DNA from: Bacillota bacterium
Lineage (GTDB): Bacteria > Bacillota > Bacilli > Alicyclobacillales > SLC66
Direction of reading: 5' to 3'
NCBI GenBank assembly: GCA_021785975.1
Contig: JAJYOE010000013.1
Coordinates: 1-38,628, forward strand
DNA length: 38,628 bases
Shown: piece by piece, positions 16,332 to 23,961 of the stretch
Position numbering within the stretch: the stretch's first letter is position 1
Layout: every line of letters starts with the position of its first letter
The notes under the pieces: model-generated
What the model saw: the letters and a program-made list of their open reading frames with translations, nothing else
What the model was told of the DNA's origin: nothing
Database searches by the model: none
Position numbers and translations under genes: made by a program

Positions 16332-17206
16332 TGATGAGTCTTCGGCGATTAAAGACGTTTATTGAAGTGGTGGACAGGAGAAGTTTTTCCGAAGCGGCCA
16401 TTCGCATGGGTGTGACGCAATCGGCAGTGAGCAAGCAGATTAAGAATTTAGAACAAGAGTTGGGAGTTCATCTGCTCCGTCGCGATCAGATCAGTCTCGA
16501 GGTGACAGAGGCAGGGTCACTCGTCTATCAGTCTGGCAAAAAAATGATCAAGGAATGGAATGATCTACAAAAAGCGTGCGCTGCATTTGAAAACAAATTG
16601 ACAGGTGTGCTTCGCATAGGGGCCAGCACCATTCCTGGTACGTATTTGCTCCCCCCTTTAATCAAAAATTTTCGTGATGTATATCCCCATATCGATATCA
16701 CCATCATTGTGGATTCTTCAGAAAATGTGGTCAAGAAACTCAATCAGGGTCATTTTGATGTTGCATTGGTAGGGTTGAATCCCTCCATGGAGCATTTGCG
16801 GTCGCAATATTTGACAGACGATCAATTGGTATTAATCGGTCCTTTGCGTGAGATGGAAGAAATTACTGTTGATGACATCAAAGATCTGCCGATGATTGGC
16901 AGAGAACCGGGATCAGGAACCCAGTTGGCGGTAGAGGAAGCCCTTTTTTCGCAATATGGAATACTGAGTCATGAATTGCATTACGTGGCCCATGTGGTGG
17001 ATACTGTCACGCAGATCGCGATGGTGGAAGCAGGGGTTGGATTTGGATTTGTTTCTTCTTTTGCTGTGGAAGGGGCAAAAGTGAAAAAGTGGATGTCGCT
17101 TCAAAAAAGGCGGGGCTTTTACATGGTGTATGCTGATAGCGGTGAACAGGACCCGTTGACTGAAGCGTTTACAAATCTTGTGATGGAGCGATTTAATTCT
17201 ATTTAG
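16331..17206 (+). CDS. LysR-family transcriptional regulator (CysL/YwfK-like)
   Basis: The 291-residue protein has an N-terminal winged helix-turn-helix (MGVTQSAVSKQIKNLEQELG, residues about 26-45) and a periplasmic-binding-like effector domain from about residue 90, including GREPGSGTQLAVEEAL, which resembles the anion-binding region of CysL/CbbR-type regulators. ATG 16331 has GGAGG seven bases upstream. The next gene, a thioesterase, follows 12 bases after the stop and is probably cotranscribed. The effector and targets cannot be read from sequence. An A/T-rich region before 15880 is the only nearby room for an autoregulated promoter. Confidence 0.88.
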   Translation: MMSLRRLKTFIEVVDRRSFSEAAIRMGVTQSAVSKQIKNLEQELGVHLLRRDQISLEVTEAGSLVYQSGKKMIKEWNDLQKACAAFENKLTGVLRIGASTIPGTYLLPPLIKNFRDVYPHIDITIIVDSSENVVKKLNQGHFDVALVGLNPSMEHLRSQYLTDDQLVLIGPLREMEEITVDDIKDLPMIGREPGSGTQLAVEEALFSQYGILSHELHYVAHVVDTVTQIAMVEAGVGFGFVSSFAVEGAKVKKWMSLQKRRGFYMVYADSGEQDPLTEAFTNLVMERFNSI

Positions 17207-17218
17207 GCAGGTGCTAAA

Positions 17219-17641
17219 ATGGACAAAAGTGATTTGAATCATACGATGATTGAGTGGTTGGGAATTGAAATGACCACAGCTACACCTGAATTGATTGAAG
17301 CGAAGATGCCGGTGGACCATCGAACACATCAACCTGCGGGTTTGCTGCATGGTGGTGCTTCCGTCGCTTTAGCGGAAACGGTGGCAAGTCTCGGTACATA
17401 TATCAATATAGATAGAACGACACATACAGCGGTAGGTCTGGAAATTAATGCAAATCACATCCGTAGTGTAAGGGAAGGGTATGTTTATGCCACGGCAACT
17501 CCGATACATCGCGGAAGAAGCACATTTGTGTGGGACATTCGAATTGTCGATGAAGAAAAACGACTAGTATGCATTTCACGCTGCACCGTTGCCGTGGTGC
17601 CGCTGAATTTGAACCAACAGCCTCGAACCAATCCTTCCTAA
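17219..17641 (+). CDS. Hotdog-fold thioesterase (PaaI/YdiI type)
   Basis: This 140-residue protein is a single hotdog domain with the substrate-binding motif QPAGLLHGGASVALAETVAS, as in PaaI and 1,4-dihydroxy-2-naphthoyl-CoA thioesterases; the Glu in ALAETVAS is the usual catalytic residue. GLEINANHIRSVREGYV and GRSTFVWDIRI are also typical. It should hydrolyse an acyl- or aroyl-CoA. No menaquinone or phenylacetate genes lie beside it, so a specific role is not supported. It likely shares a transcript with the LysR gene just upstream. Confidence 0.85.
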   Translation: MDKSDLNHTMIEWLGIEMTTATPELIEAKMPVDHRTHQPAGLLHGGASVALAETVASLGTYINIDRTTHTAVGLEINANHIRSVREGYVYATATPIHRGRSTFVWDIRIVDEEKRLVCISRCTVAVVPLNLNQQPRTNPS

Positions 17642-17669
17642 AAAGACTGGACAACCTTACCTTGATACT

Positions 17670-17681
17670 TTAGTATACTAA
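17670..17681. promoter_or_regulatory. 12-bp perfect palindrome upstream of the HisD-like gene
   Basis: TTAGTATACTAA reads the same on both strands and contains a -10-like TATACT (17674-17679). It lies about 30 bases before the start at 17711, in the only gap ahead of the three-gene cassette. It could be an operator overlapping the promoter. I see no good -35 at 16-18 bases, nor a T-box leader. Confidence 0.35.
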
Positions 17682-17710
17682 TATGTTAAAGTGTTTGAGG
17701 AGGATTATTT

Positions 17711-19012
17711 ATGCAGATGAACCGCTGGAAATGGCGGGAACTGGATGATCATCAAAAAAAATTAATCATGACACGTGCGAGCGCCGACATCAGCGATCAA
17801 ACACAAATTGTGTTGCCAATTATTGAAGCGGTGCGGTCTAATGGGGATGAGGCATTAATTGAATATACAAAAGCGTTTGATCATGTAGAGTTGCAACCAG
17901 GCAACCTGCGCGTCTCTGATGACGAATTACAGCGCGGAATGGCCATGGTGACTGAGGAAATGGCGGAAACACTTAGCTATGCGGCAGAAAATATCCGTCG
18001 GTTTCATGCAGCGCAGATGCCTGAACCAATCTGGATGATGGAAGTCGATGATGGCATTATGGCGGGGGAAAAAGTGACGCCAATCAGCGACGTGGCGCTA
18101 TACGTACCACGCGGCAAAGGGAGTTTTCCCTCTGTGCTGTTAATGCTCGGCACTCCCGCCGTCGTCGCGGGTGTTCCTCGCATCATAGTCATTACGCCTC
18201 CCAACGAAAATGGCGAAGTGGATCCTGCGATCCTCTTCGCGGCGAATTTACTTGGGATCAAGGAAATCTACAAAGTGGGCGGGGCGCAGGCTATTGCTGC
18301 AGTTGCTTATGGAACGGAAAGCGTACCGAAATGCGCAAAAGTGATCGGACCAGGGAACCCTTACGTCACGGCGGCCAAGCGACTTTTATCAGGAATCATT
18401 GATCCCGGTGTCCCTGCGGGACCAAGTGAAGCCATTATTCTTGCGGATGAAGGCGCCAATCCTCACCATGTGGCGCTTGATCTGATGATTGAAGCGGAGC
18501 ACGGACCGGATAGCGCCTCACTGCTCGTAACGCCAAACAGTACACTTGCCAATGCTGTGGAAGAAGAATTGCTGCAACTGATTAGCACGATCGAAAATGA
18601 TAAGCGCCGTGAATTTGTCTCCACTGTTTTCTCCCGTTACGGTGGACTGGTGGAAATGGATTCAATGGACGAAGCGGTTGCATTTGTCAATGACTACGCC
18701 CCGGAACACATGGAAGTACAGGTGCGGGAACCTTTCGCCGTATTGCCGCAACTGAAAAATGCGGGAGAGATACTGCTTGGCGATCATACTCCAATTACGT
18801 TATGCAATTTTTTGCTGGGACCTAACGCGATTTTGCCGACAGGACGAAATGCCCGGACCATCTCTGCAGTATCGATCCATGATTTTATCAAGCGCTCATC
18901 CATTGGTTATGTCACTAAAGAGGGGTTTGCCAAGGTGAGGGATTTTGCCGCCAGATTTGCTGATATGGAAGGTTTTGAAACGCACGCAAAAGCGGTCAGG
19001 GAAAGGGAGTAG
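17711..19012 (+). CDS. HisD-family dehydrogenase (histidinol dehydrogenase homologue with altered metal site)
   Basis: The 433-residue protein has the full HisD fold: VPRGKGSFPSVLLM, VGGAQAIAAVAYGTESVP, GPGNPYVTAAKR and PAGPSEA are all there. Compared from memory with E. coli HisD, the catalytic pair Glu-His of APEHM and the final zinc histidine (ETHAKAV) are kept. Zinc ligand Gln259 is Glu261 here, and zinc ligand Asp360 is Asn366 in TLCNF. A conserved substrate-site His (His367) is Ala in GPNAILPTG. Such changes are seen in HisD paralogues that oxidise other alcohols, so histidinol may not be the substrate. GAGGAGG precedes ATG 17711. A HisB-like gene starts five bases after the stop. Confidence 0.8.
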   Translation: MQMNRWKWRELDDHQKKLIMTRASADISDQTQIVLPIIEAVRSNGDEALIEYTKAFDHVELQPGNLRVSDDELQRGMAMVTEEMAETLSYAAENIRRFHAAQMPEPIWMMEVDDGIMAGEKVTPISDVALYVPRGKGSFPSVLLMLGTPAVVAGVPRIIVITPPNENGEVDPAILFAANLLGIKEIYKVGGAQAIAAVAYGTESVPKCAKVIGPGNPYVTAAKRLLSGIIDPGVPAGPSEAIILADEGANPHHVALDLMIEAEHGPDSASLLVTPNSTLANAVEEELLQLISTIENDKRREFVSTVFSRYGGLVEMDSMDEAVAFVNDYAPEHMEVQVREPFAVLPQLKNAGEILLGDHTPITLCNFLLGPNAILPTGRNARTISAVSIHDFIKRSSIGYVTKEGFAKVRDFAARFADMEGFETHAKAVRERE

Positions 19013-19016
19013 GAGA

Positions 19017-19655
19017 GTGGGCAAACACATCAAGGTAATAAGGAAAACCAGTGAATCCATTATGACGGTGAATTTGGATAGAGAGCAGCGGGATCCGGAC
19101 GCAAAAAAAAAGTTACATACTCCATTACCATTTTTCAATCACATGCTGGAGCACGTGCAGTGGCGAAGCCAGACTAATTTTTCCGTGGAAGTGGAACTTG
19201 ATCACTTTGATTTAGTCCATCTGATCACAGAGGATGTAGGAATCACTCTAGGACGTGCCTATAAGGATTATGTCGATCAGCACTTGGAGGATGGACTCGT
19301 GGGGTACGGGTTTGCCTATGGCACGATCGACGAAGCGCTGACAAGAGCGGTTGTTTCGTTTGAGAGCCGTGCGTATCTGGATTTTCAACCTGGCGAGGTA
19401 GAGCTTCCCGAAGCGGTGGAAGGAATGCACAGTGAAGATTTGATCGCATTTTTTGAAGGATTTGTGCAGGGCGCGATGTGCACCTTGCATCTGGATCTTA
19501 TCAAAGGCAGATCTCGCCATGGCCATCACATTTGGGAGGCCACGTTCCGTGCATTTGGCATGGCGCTCTACGAAGCGCTTGCGCCTCGTGAATGGCGGCA
19601 ACACATGACGGCTGGTGTGGCAGGTTCTATCGCGATGCAGACGGAGGTTCAATGA
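19017..19655 (+). CDS. HisB-like imidazoleglycerol-phosphate dehydratase homologue, divergent active site
   Basis: The 212-residue protein is recognisably IGPD-like: FFNHMLEHV, TEDVGITLGRAY, GTIDEALTRAVV, ESRAYLDF and HHIWEATFRAFGMAL align in order. The manganese-binding signature usually reading DDHHTVED is here DLVHLITED, losing one His, and the usual LDHML is FNHML. The second His-His box is kept but is preceded by two extra residues. A normal biosynthetic HisB would not be expected to lose these residues. GTG 19017 has GGGAG eight bases upstream. It overlaps the HAD gene by four bases (ATGA). Either it is a highly diverged histidine enzyme, or a dehydratase for a related phosphorylated substrate. 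Confidence 0.75.
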   Translation: MGKHIKVIRKTSESIMTVNLDREQRDPDAKKKLHTPLPFFNHMLEHVQWRSQTNFSVEVELDHFDLVHLITEDVGITLGRAYKDYVDQHLEDGLVGYGFAYGTIDEALTRAVVSFESRAYLDFQPGEVELPEAVEGMHSEDLIAFFEGFVQGAMCTLHLDLIKGRSRHGHHIWEATFRAFGMALYEALAPREWRQHMTAGVAGSIAMQTEVQ

Positions 19656-20605
19656 GCGGAAATCAACCGTTGCTTCTTTTTGATGTGGATGGCGTTGTAT
19701 TACAAGAGGTGGGTTACTACCGTACCCTTGCGATTACTTGCGCGCATTTTTATGAAGCGTTATGCGAAACAGTTGGTGTTGAACCTTTACCCAATCTTCG
19801 CTCAATCGTCAATTCCATGGAGGAAGTGGACCTGCTTCGAGAAGCTTTTTTGCCTTCTACACTGCTTGACATCCTAAGAAGTCGAGCTTTGAACAGCAAT
19901 TGGGACAAAACTTATGCCGTGGTGCTTGCGTTAAATTCGCTGCCAAGAGAAGTCATTGCAAGCGCTGCGATGCCATTATCATTACATGCTGTATTATCGG
20001 AAAAGTCCGGAAGTGCCAGCGAGTATTTGCGACAACTGGAACAAATGGTAAAGGTATCGGACAGGCATCTATTTGAGCGCGTCTATGAGGTGTTCCAGCA
20101 GGTGCACATTGGGCCATGGCCCACCATTCCGTTTTTAGTGGATGGCATGATTCAATTCGATGAACCAACGGTCGACAAGAACAGGTTAATTGATACATTG
20201 AGCACATTACAATCCCGAGGTTATCTGATGGGGATTGGTACTGGAAGACCGTGGGAAGAACTAAAGATTCCCTTTGAAGCACTCGGCCTTCTTCGCTTTT
20301 TTCAGCCTGATCGTATCGTGACCATTGATGAAGTCAAAAGAGCGGAAGAACAGCATGGTCTTGCGCCATTTTCCCTTGCTAAACCACATCCTTATACGTA
20401 TTTACGGGGCGCTACCAATTATACAACAGAGGGAGTCTATGTCATCGGAGATTCACCATCTGATCAACTTGCTGCGAATGAGGCAGGGTTTGAGTTTATT
20501 GGCGTTGGTCACGCGGAGACATTTTCGAATGCCCTCAAAAAACCTTTCGCCATCATTGATAATGTGCTTCAAATACCTAACGTTTTAGTTGACAATGGAA
20601 GGTGA
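19652..20605 (+). CDS. HAD-superfamily hydrolase with large cap domain
   Basis: The 317-residue protein has HAD motif I LLFDVDGVV (nucleophile Asp11, acid Asp13), motif II GIGTGRP, a motif III lysine in LAKPHPYTYL, and motif IV VIGDSPSDQLAANEAG. About 180 residues between motifs I and II form a large helical C1-type cap. It is thus a phosphatase unlike the small capless histidinol phosphatase fused to E. coli HisB. ATG 19652 has GGAGG five bases upstream and overlaps the HisB-like stop, so the three genes are translationally coupled. A phosphatase step between dehydratase and dehydrogenase would mirror the end of histidine synthesis. Its 3' end overlaps the convergent GH18 gene by 21 bases. 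Confidence 0.82.
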   Translation: MSGNQPLLLFDVDGVVLQEVGYYRTLAITCAHFYEALCETVGVEPLPNLRSIVNSMEEVDLLREAFLPSTLLDILRSRALNSNWDKTYAVVLALNSLPREVIASAAMPLSLHAVLSEKSGSASEYLRQLEQMVKVSDRHLFERVYEVFQQVHIGPWPTIPFLVDGMIQFDEPTVDKNRLIDTLSTLQSRGYLMGIGTGRPWEELKIPFEALGLLRFFQPDRIVTIDEVKRAEEQHGLAPFSLAKPHPYTYLRGATNYTTEGVYVIGDSPSDQLAANEAGFEFIGVGHAETFSNALKKPFAIIDNVLQIPNVLVDNGR

Positions 20606-21784
20606 ACGAAGCGTATGAAGGACTGATAACCAGGTGGTTTTGCTTTCCAGACCGAGATACCAACCCGCCAGTCCTGCCAACTTGTCGTTTCTCGCAAGTT
20701 CTGCAAACAGCATCAGCGTCCTGCGATTTTCCAACCAAATCTCATGCCAATATTGCTGGTACTTGTAGGCAGTGAAGTAGACGCCCTCCATTGCGTTCCA
20801 CACCAGACGGGAATGGAGCTGATGAACGAGTCTGTTGGACTCTAACGCAGAAAGCGCTATACTTGAAATAACCGTTCCTTTCTGGTTGACTGTCCAGTCT
20901 TCTGCGTAGAAGGGAATACCAAGGACTAATTTATTGGCAGGTACACCTGTCGCTAAAAAATCATTGACGGCCAAACGCACCCATGGCAATGAAGCTGTAG
21001 GCCCCGCATTGGGATCCCCCAACCAGTATTCATCGTATCCCATCAACACGATATAATCAGCAGCACTGGCAAGCGCAGAATGGTTGTAGGGGCCGTTGTT
21101 AGTGCCTGAAACATAATCGGGTGGCAGGTCAACAGACAATTTGATGTGTTGCGCGTGAAGTTGTTCGGCTAGCACGCTGACAAACCGGGAATAGTTCCAG
21201 CGGTCCCGGGCAAACAGTCCTTCAAAATCAAGATTGATGCCATCCAAGTGATAGGATACTGCAAGCTTCACAATATGCCTGATCAGCATGTCCTGCTGAT
21301 CTTGATATTGCAAGATAGAGTGACTGAGTGCCCCGTTGAATCCATTATCCACCACCGCCCAAACCTGTTGATGTTTTTTTTTCGATTGCTGAATGACTGT
21401 TCGTTCAGGAATGCCGGATATGGCTCCGTTTACTCCATCGACGTGAAACCATTTTGGCGATAGCACATTTAATCCTGGCGTTTCATTCATCACACTGGTG
21501 ATATTCGCTGTGCCAGTATCCAGTATCCATCCCATCATCAACGGAGGTTTAGCCCCATTGGTAGGAGTCAAGTGCGACTTAGCCAATAGTGTGGTGGATG
21601 ACGACTTGGTTTCTGGCATCAGTGCCATCATCTCTAATGGCGCCATATCTAACTCGACAGCTTGTCTAAGCGGGGCAGGGAACAGTTGTACAGCATCGCG
21701 CTGGTTCACGTGCAGGATGAGTAATATGACGGAGGCCACAAGTAAAAGTGGCACGATATTTCGTTTTACTGTTTTTTTTCTCAT
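20585..21784 (-). CDS. Membrane-anchored glycoside hydrolase family 18 protein
   Basis: The 399-residue protein starts with a basic segment and one hydrophobic helix (residues about 9-25), so it is probably tethered outside the membrane. From about residue 80 it is a GH18 barrel: LDGINLDFEGL carries the catalytic DxxxDxE (final Glu as acid), YIVLMGYDEYW is the conserved strand 6 motif, and KLVLGIPFYAEDW follows. This branch is related to the spore and cell-wall YaaH/SleL-type N-acetylglucosaminidases, but no LysM domains are present. A role in peptidoglycan or spore-cortex turnover is inference. The start ATG has GGGAG upstream. It is convergent with, and overlaps, the HAD gene. Confidence 0.85.
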   Translation of the reverse strand: MRKKTVKRNIVPLLLVASVILLILHVNQRDAVQLFPAPLRQAVELDMAPLEMMALMPETKSSSTTLLAKSHLTPTNGAKPPLMMGWILDTGTANITSVMNETPGLNVLSPKWFHVDGVNGAISGIPERTVIQQSKKKHQQVWAVVDNGFNGALSHSILQYQDQQDMLIRHIVKLAVSYHLDGINLDFEGLFARDRWNYSRFVSVLAEQLHAQHIKLSVDLPPDYVSGTNNGPYNHSALASAADYIVLMGYDEYWLGDPNAGPTASLPWVRLAVNDFLATGVPANKLVLGIPFYAEDWTVNQKGTVISSIALSALESNRLVHQLHSRLVWNAMEGVYFTAYKYQQYWHEIWLENRRTLMLFAELARNDKLAGLAGWYLGLESKTTWLSVLHTLRSPSIVN

Positions 21785-21872
21785 GCTCTTAATCTCCCAA
21801 GTGCTGATTAGTCTGTGTCATAGATTATGAGTCATCCTGCAAATCTATGATGAAATAAAAGGAGAGATGGAT

Positions 21873-22859
21873 TTGATCGCCAAAATCGCAGAAAATATCG
21901 CAAATGGAATCTATCGATGCTCGATTCCAACCGGTTTCCCGATTGGGGATGTGCATGTGTATTTCATTCCTGACCGAGATGGAATCACGTTGATCGATAC
22001 CGGGGTTCATCATGAAGATGGCTTTGTCATACTGCAACAAGCCATCGCAGATATCGGGTTTCGGATTAGCGATGTCCATACCGTTATTTTGACGCATGGT
22101 CATGCGGACCATGTGGGGAATGTGAAAACAGTCGCTGAATTTTCGGGAGCGAAGGTACTTGGTCATGCATTGAATCAGCATTGGTTACATCCCACGAATG
22201 AATGGTTGATTCAGGAGGAACAATTTTTCCATCGTCTATACACTGAAGCGGGGTTAAGTGGCGAAGAACAGGAGATGCTTCGCAAGGAGCGCGAGATGTT
22301 TCGTTTGATTGTCCCGGCCTATGATTTAGATGGCAAGCTGATAAACGGACAAAAAGTGGGGCAATTTACTGTATTATTTACCCCGGGTCACTCTAATTCC
22401 AGCATTTCATTATACAGAGAAAGCGACCAGGTGCTCATCGCAGGCGATGTGCTGATCGCTCATGTATCCTCTAATGCGTTTGTAGAGCCTGATCCCGTCA
22501 CATTTACTCGGATACCTAGTGTCAAATTGTTTCACGACACCTTTGATTTTTTGTTGAAGATGGAGGTGGGCAAGGTGTTTTCAGGACATGGTGTGGTCAT
22601 CACGGATCCACATGCGTTAATCAGGAAGCGCCTTGCGATGCAGACAAAAAGGGTAGAACAATTAATGACACTGATCGGTGCAGGAAACCATACGGTTAGG
22701 CAATTAGCTGATGTGATGTTCCCGGGGCGAAAAAGAGAGTTAATGCTGATTGTTTCGGAAATTGTCGGACACCTTGATCTGGCGATGGAAAAGCGGATGG
22801 TGAAGCAAACTGTGGATGATCACGGCATCATTCGCTACGAAACCACATCAATCGCCTGA
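21873..22859 (+). CDS. Metallo-beta-lactamase-fold hydrolase
   Basis: This 328-residue protein has the zinc motif THGHADH at residues 74-80, the downstream FTPGHSNSS histidine, AGDVL aspartate and FSGHG histidine, giving a complete two-metal site. A C-terminal helical extension of about 90 residues after the barrel resembles LACTB2/YqgX-like hydrolases with a winged-helix tail. TTG 21873 is preferred with GGAG eight bases upstream; ATG 21867 lies only two bases from that site. The gene is divergent from the GH18 gene across an 82-88 base gap. The substrate cannot be named. Confidence 0.82.
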   Translation: MIAKIAENIANGIYRCSIPTGFPIGDVHVYFIPDRDGITLIDTGVHHEDGFVILQQAIADIGFRISDVHTVILTHGHADHVGNVKTVAEFSGAKVLGHALNQHWLHPTNEWLIQEEQFFHRLYTEAGLSGEEQEMLRKEREMFRLIVPAYDLDGKLINGQKVGQFTVLFTPGHSNSSISLYRESDQVLIAGDVLIAHVSSNAFVEPDPVTFTRIPSVKLFHDTFDFLLKMEVGKVFSGHGVVITDPHALIRKRLAMQTKRVEQLMTLIGAGNHTVRQLADVMFPGRKRELMLIVSEIVGHLDLAMEKRMVKQTVDDHGIIRYETTSIA

Positions 22860-22873
22860 AAAATTCACGGATA

Positions 22874-22902
22874 GACTAGTACAAGATGGCTAGTCGTAGT
22901 AC
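22874..22902. promoter_or_regulatory. Inverted and direct repeats upstream of a small gene
   Basis: GACTAG (22874-22879) and CTAGTC (22890-22895) are an inverted repeat with a ten-base gap, and TAGTAC occurs at 22877-22882 and again at 22897-22902. They lie 50-75 bases before the ATG at 22951 and could be an operator. No partner regulator is evident. Confidence 0.35.
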
Positions 22903-22950
22903 AATTAGATTGCAACAGGCCATAATTCCATTTACTAAGGGGTGTGCTGC

Positions 22951-23130
22951 ATGGCCGAAGGGCAGAATTCCTATACGCAGACCAATACGATTCACGTGGC
23001 GGAAGACATATTACGCCATACGGTGCGTATAGCGGATGATCCGTTTTTAGCCATTTCCGAGTCCTTTCGTAAAAAAGGTCATAAGTCTCCTATTCACCCC
23101 ACGCAACTTGAGGACGAGGAAGACAAATAA
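22951..23130 (+). CDS. Small hydrophilic protein, unknown
   Basis: A 59-residue protein, preceded by AAGGGG and its own intergenic region, and followed by a hairpin. It is charged, without cysteine or membrane segment, and ends in an acidic EDEEDK tail. I do not recognise a family. The good ribosome site, independent location and a terminator-like stem directly after the stop argue that it is real rather than a chance frame. Small acidic proteins of this kind occur in spore formers, but I cannot assign it. Confidence 0.6.
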   Translation: MAEGQNSYTQTNTIHVAEDILRHTVRIADDPFLAISESFRKKGHKSPIHPTQLEDEEDK

Positions 23131-23151
23131 AGCAGGGCGAACCCCTGCTTT
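23129..23151. terminator. Stem-loop between convergent genes
   Basis: AAAGCAGGG (23129-23137) and CCCTGCTTT (23143-23151) form a perfect nine-base stem with a five-base loop. The T-run is only three long, so termination may be moderate in both directions. Confidence 0.65.
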
Positions 23152-23168
23152 GACGAAGTTGAAAACGC

Positions 23169-23942
23169 TTACGCGATAAACGGATACTCATGCAGCCCGC
23201 AAGTGGGACAATTGGACCTCGCTTTACCAAGCTTTAACTCCCCGAATTCTCCTCGCCACAAATCAAGATGCCGCAAATGACGAATCAAATGTTCCTCATC
23301 ATCAAGTAAAATTTTCATCGCCTCAGTGGCAGCAAGTGAAGCAACCACTGCAACCGCAGGGGCAATCACGCCCACCGCATCGCAGGATTCAGTAGGACCA
23401 TCCATTTGCGATGGCGGAAAAAGGCAATGAAAGCAGGGGGATCGTCCCGGAATAAATGGAAACATCATGCCCCGACTCCCTACGGCGGCGGCATATACCC
23501 AAGGAATGTTGTTTTTAATTGCCACGTCATTGATGATAAATCGCGCCTCTAAATTGTCCGTCCCATCTAATATCAAATCTACACCAGTCAGGTTCTCTTC
23601 CGCATTGTCGCTGGTGATTCTCTTTACGACCGGTTCGACTTCTATATGGTGATTGATCGCCAAAAGATGCGACTCTGCTGCCCGTGCCTTTTCAAGGTGA
23701 GCCTTTGCGTCCGCTTCCGTATACAATACCTGACGCTGTAAATTACTCGTCTCCACCTGGTCGGCATCGATCAGACGGATGTATCCCACGCCGGAGCGAG
23801 CCATGTGATTAGCCAGCATGCTGCCGATGGCTCCTGCGCCGACAATAGCAACACGTGAATTTTTAAGCTGTAACTGACCTTTTCGACCAATGTGCCGAAA
23901 GAGAAAGTGGCGACTGTAACGAAGTGTTTCTTCCGGTGTCAA
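23169..23942 (-). CDS. moeB: MoeB/ThiF-family adenylyltransferase
   Basis: This 257-residue E1-like enzyme adenylates the C-terminal glycine of a ubiquitin-like sulfur carrier. It has the nucleotide loop VGAGAIGSMLANHMA, the adenylation Arg/Asp region RLIDADQVETSNLQRQ, DGTDNLEARF, and two zinc Cys pairs (CFHC and CPTC). The start is TTG 23942 with AGGAAG upstream. It lies 19 bases after the MoaD-MoaE gene on the same strand, which makes MoaD activation for molybdopterin synthesis the likely role. ThiF-type activity on a thiamine sulfur carrier cannot be excluded. No rhodanese domain is attached. Confidence 0.87.
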   Translation of the reverse strand: MTPEETLRYSRHFLFRHIGRKGQLQLKNSRVAIVGAGAIGSMLANHMARSGVGYIRLIDADQVETSNLQRQVLYTEADAKAHLEKARAAESHLLAINHHIEVEPVVKRITSDNAEENLTGVDLILDGTDNLEARFIINDVAIKNNIPWVYAAAVGSRGMMFPFIPGRSPCFHCLFPPSQMDGPTESCDAVGVIAPAVAVVASLAATEAMKILLDDEEHLIRHLRHLDLWRGEFGELKLGKARSNCPTCGLHEYPFIA

Positions 23943-23961
23943 TTCCCGCGCTTCCTTTCTG

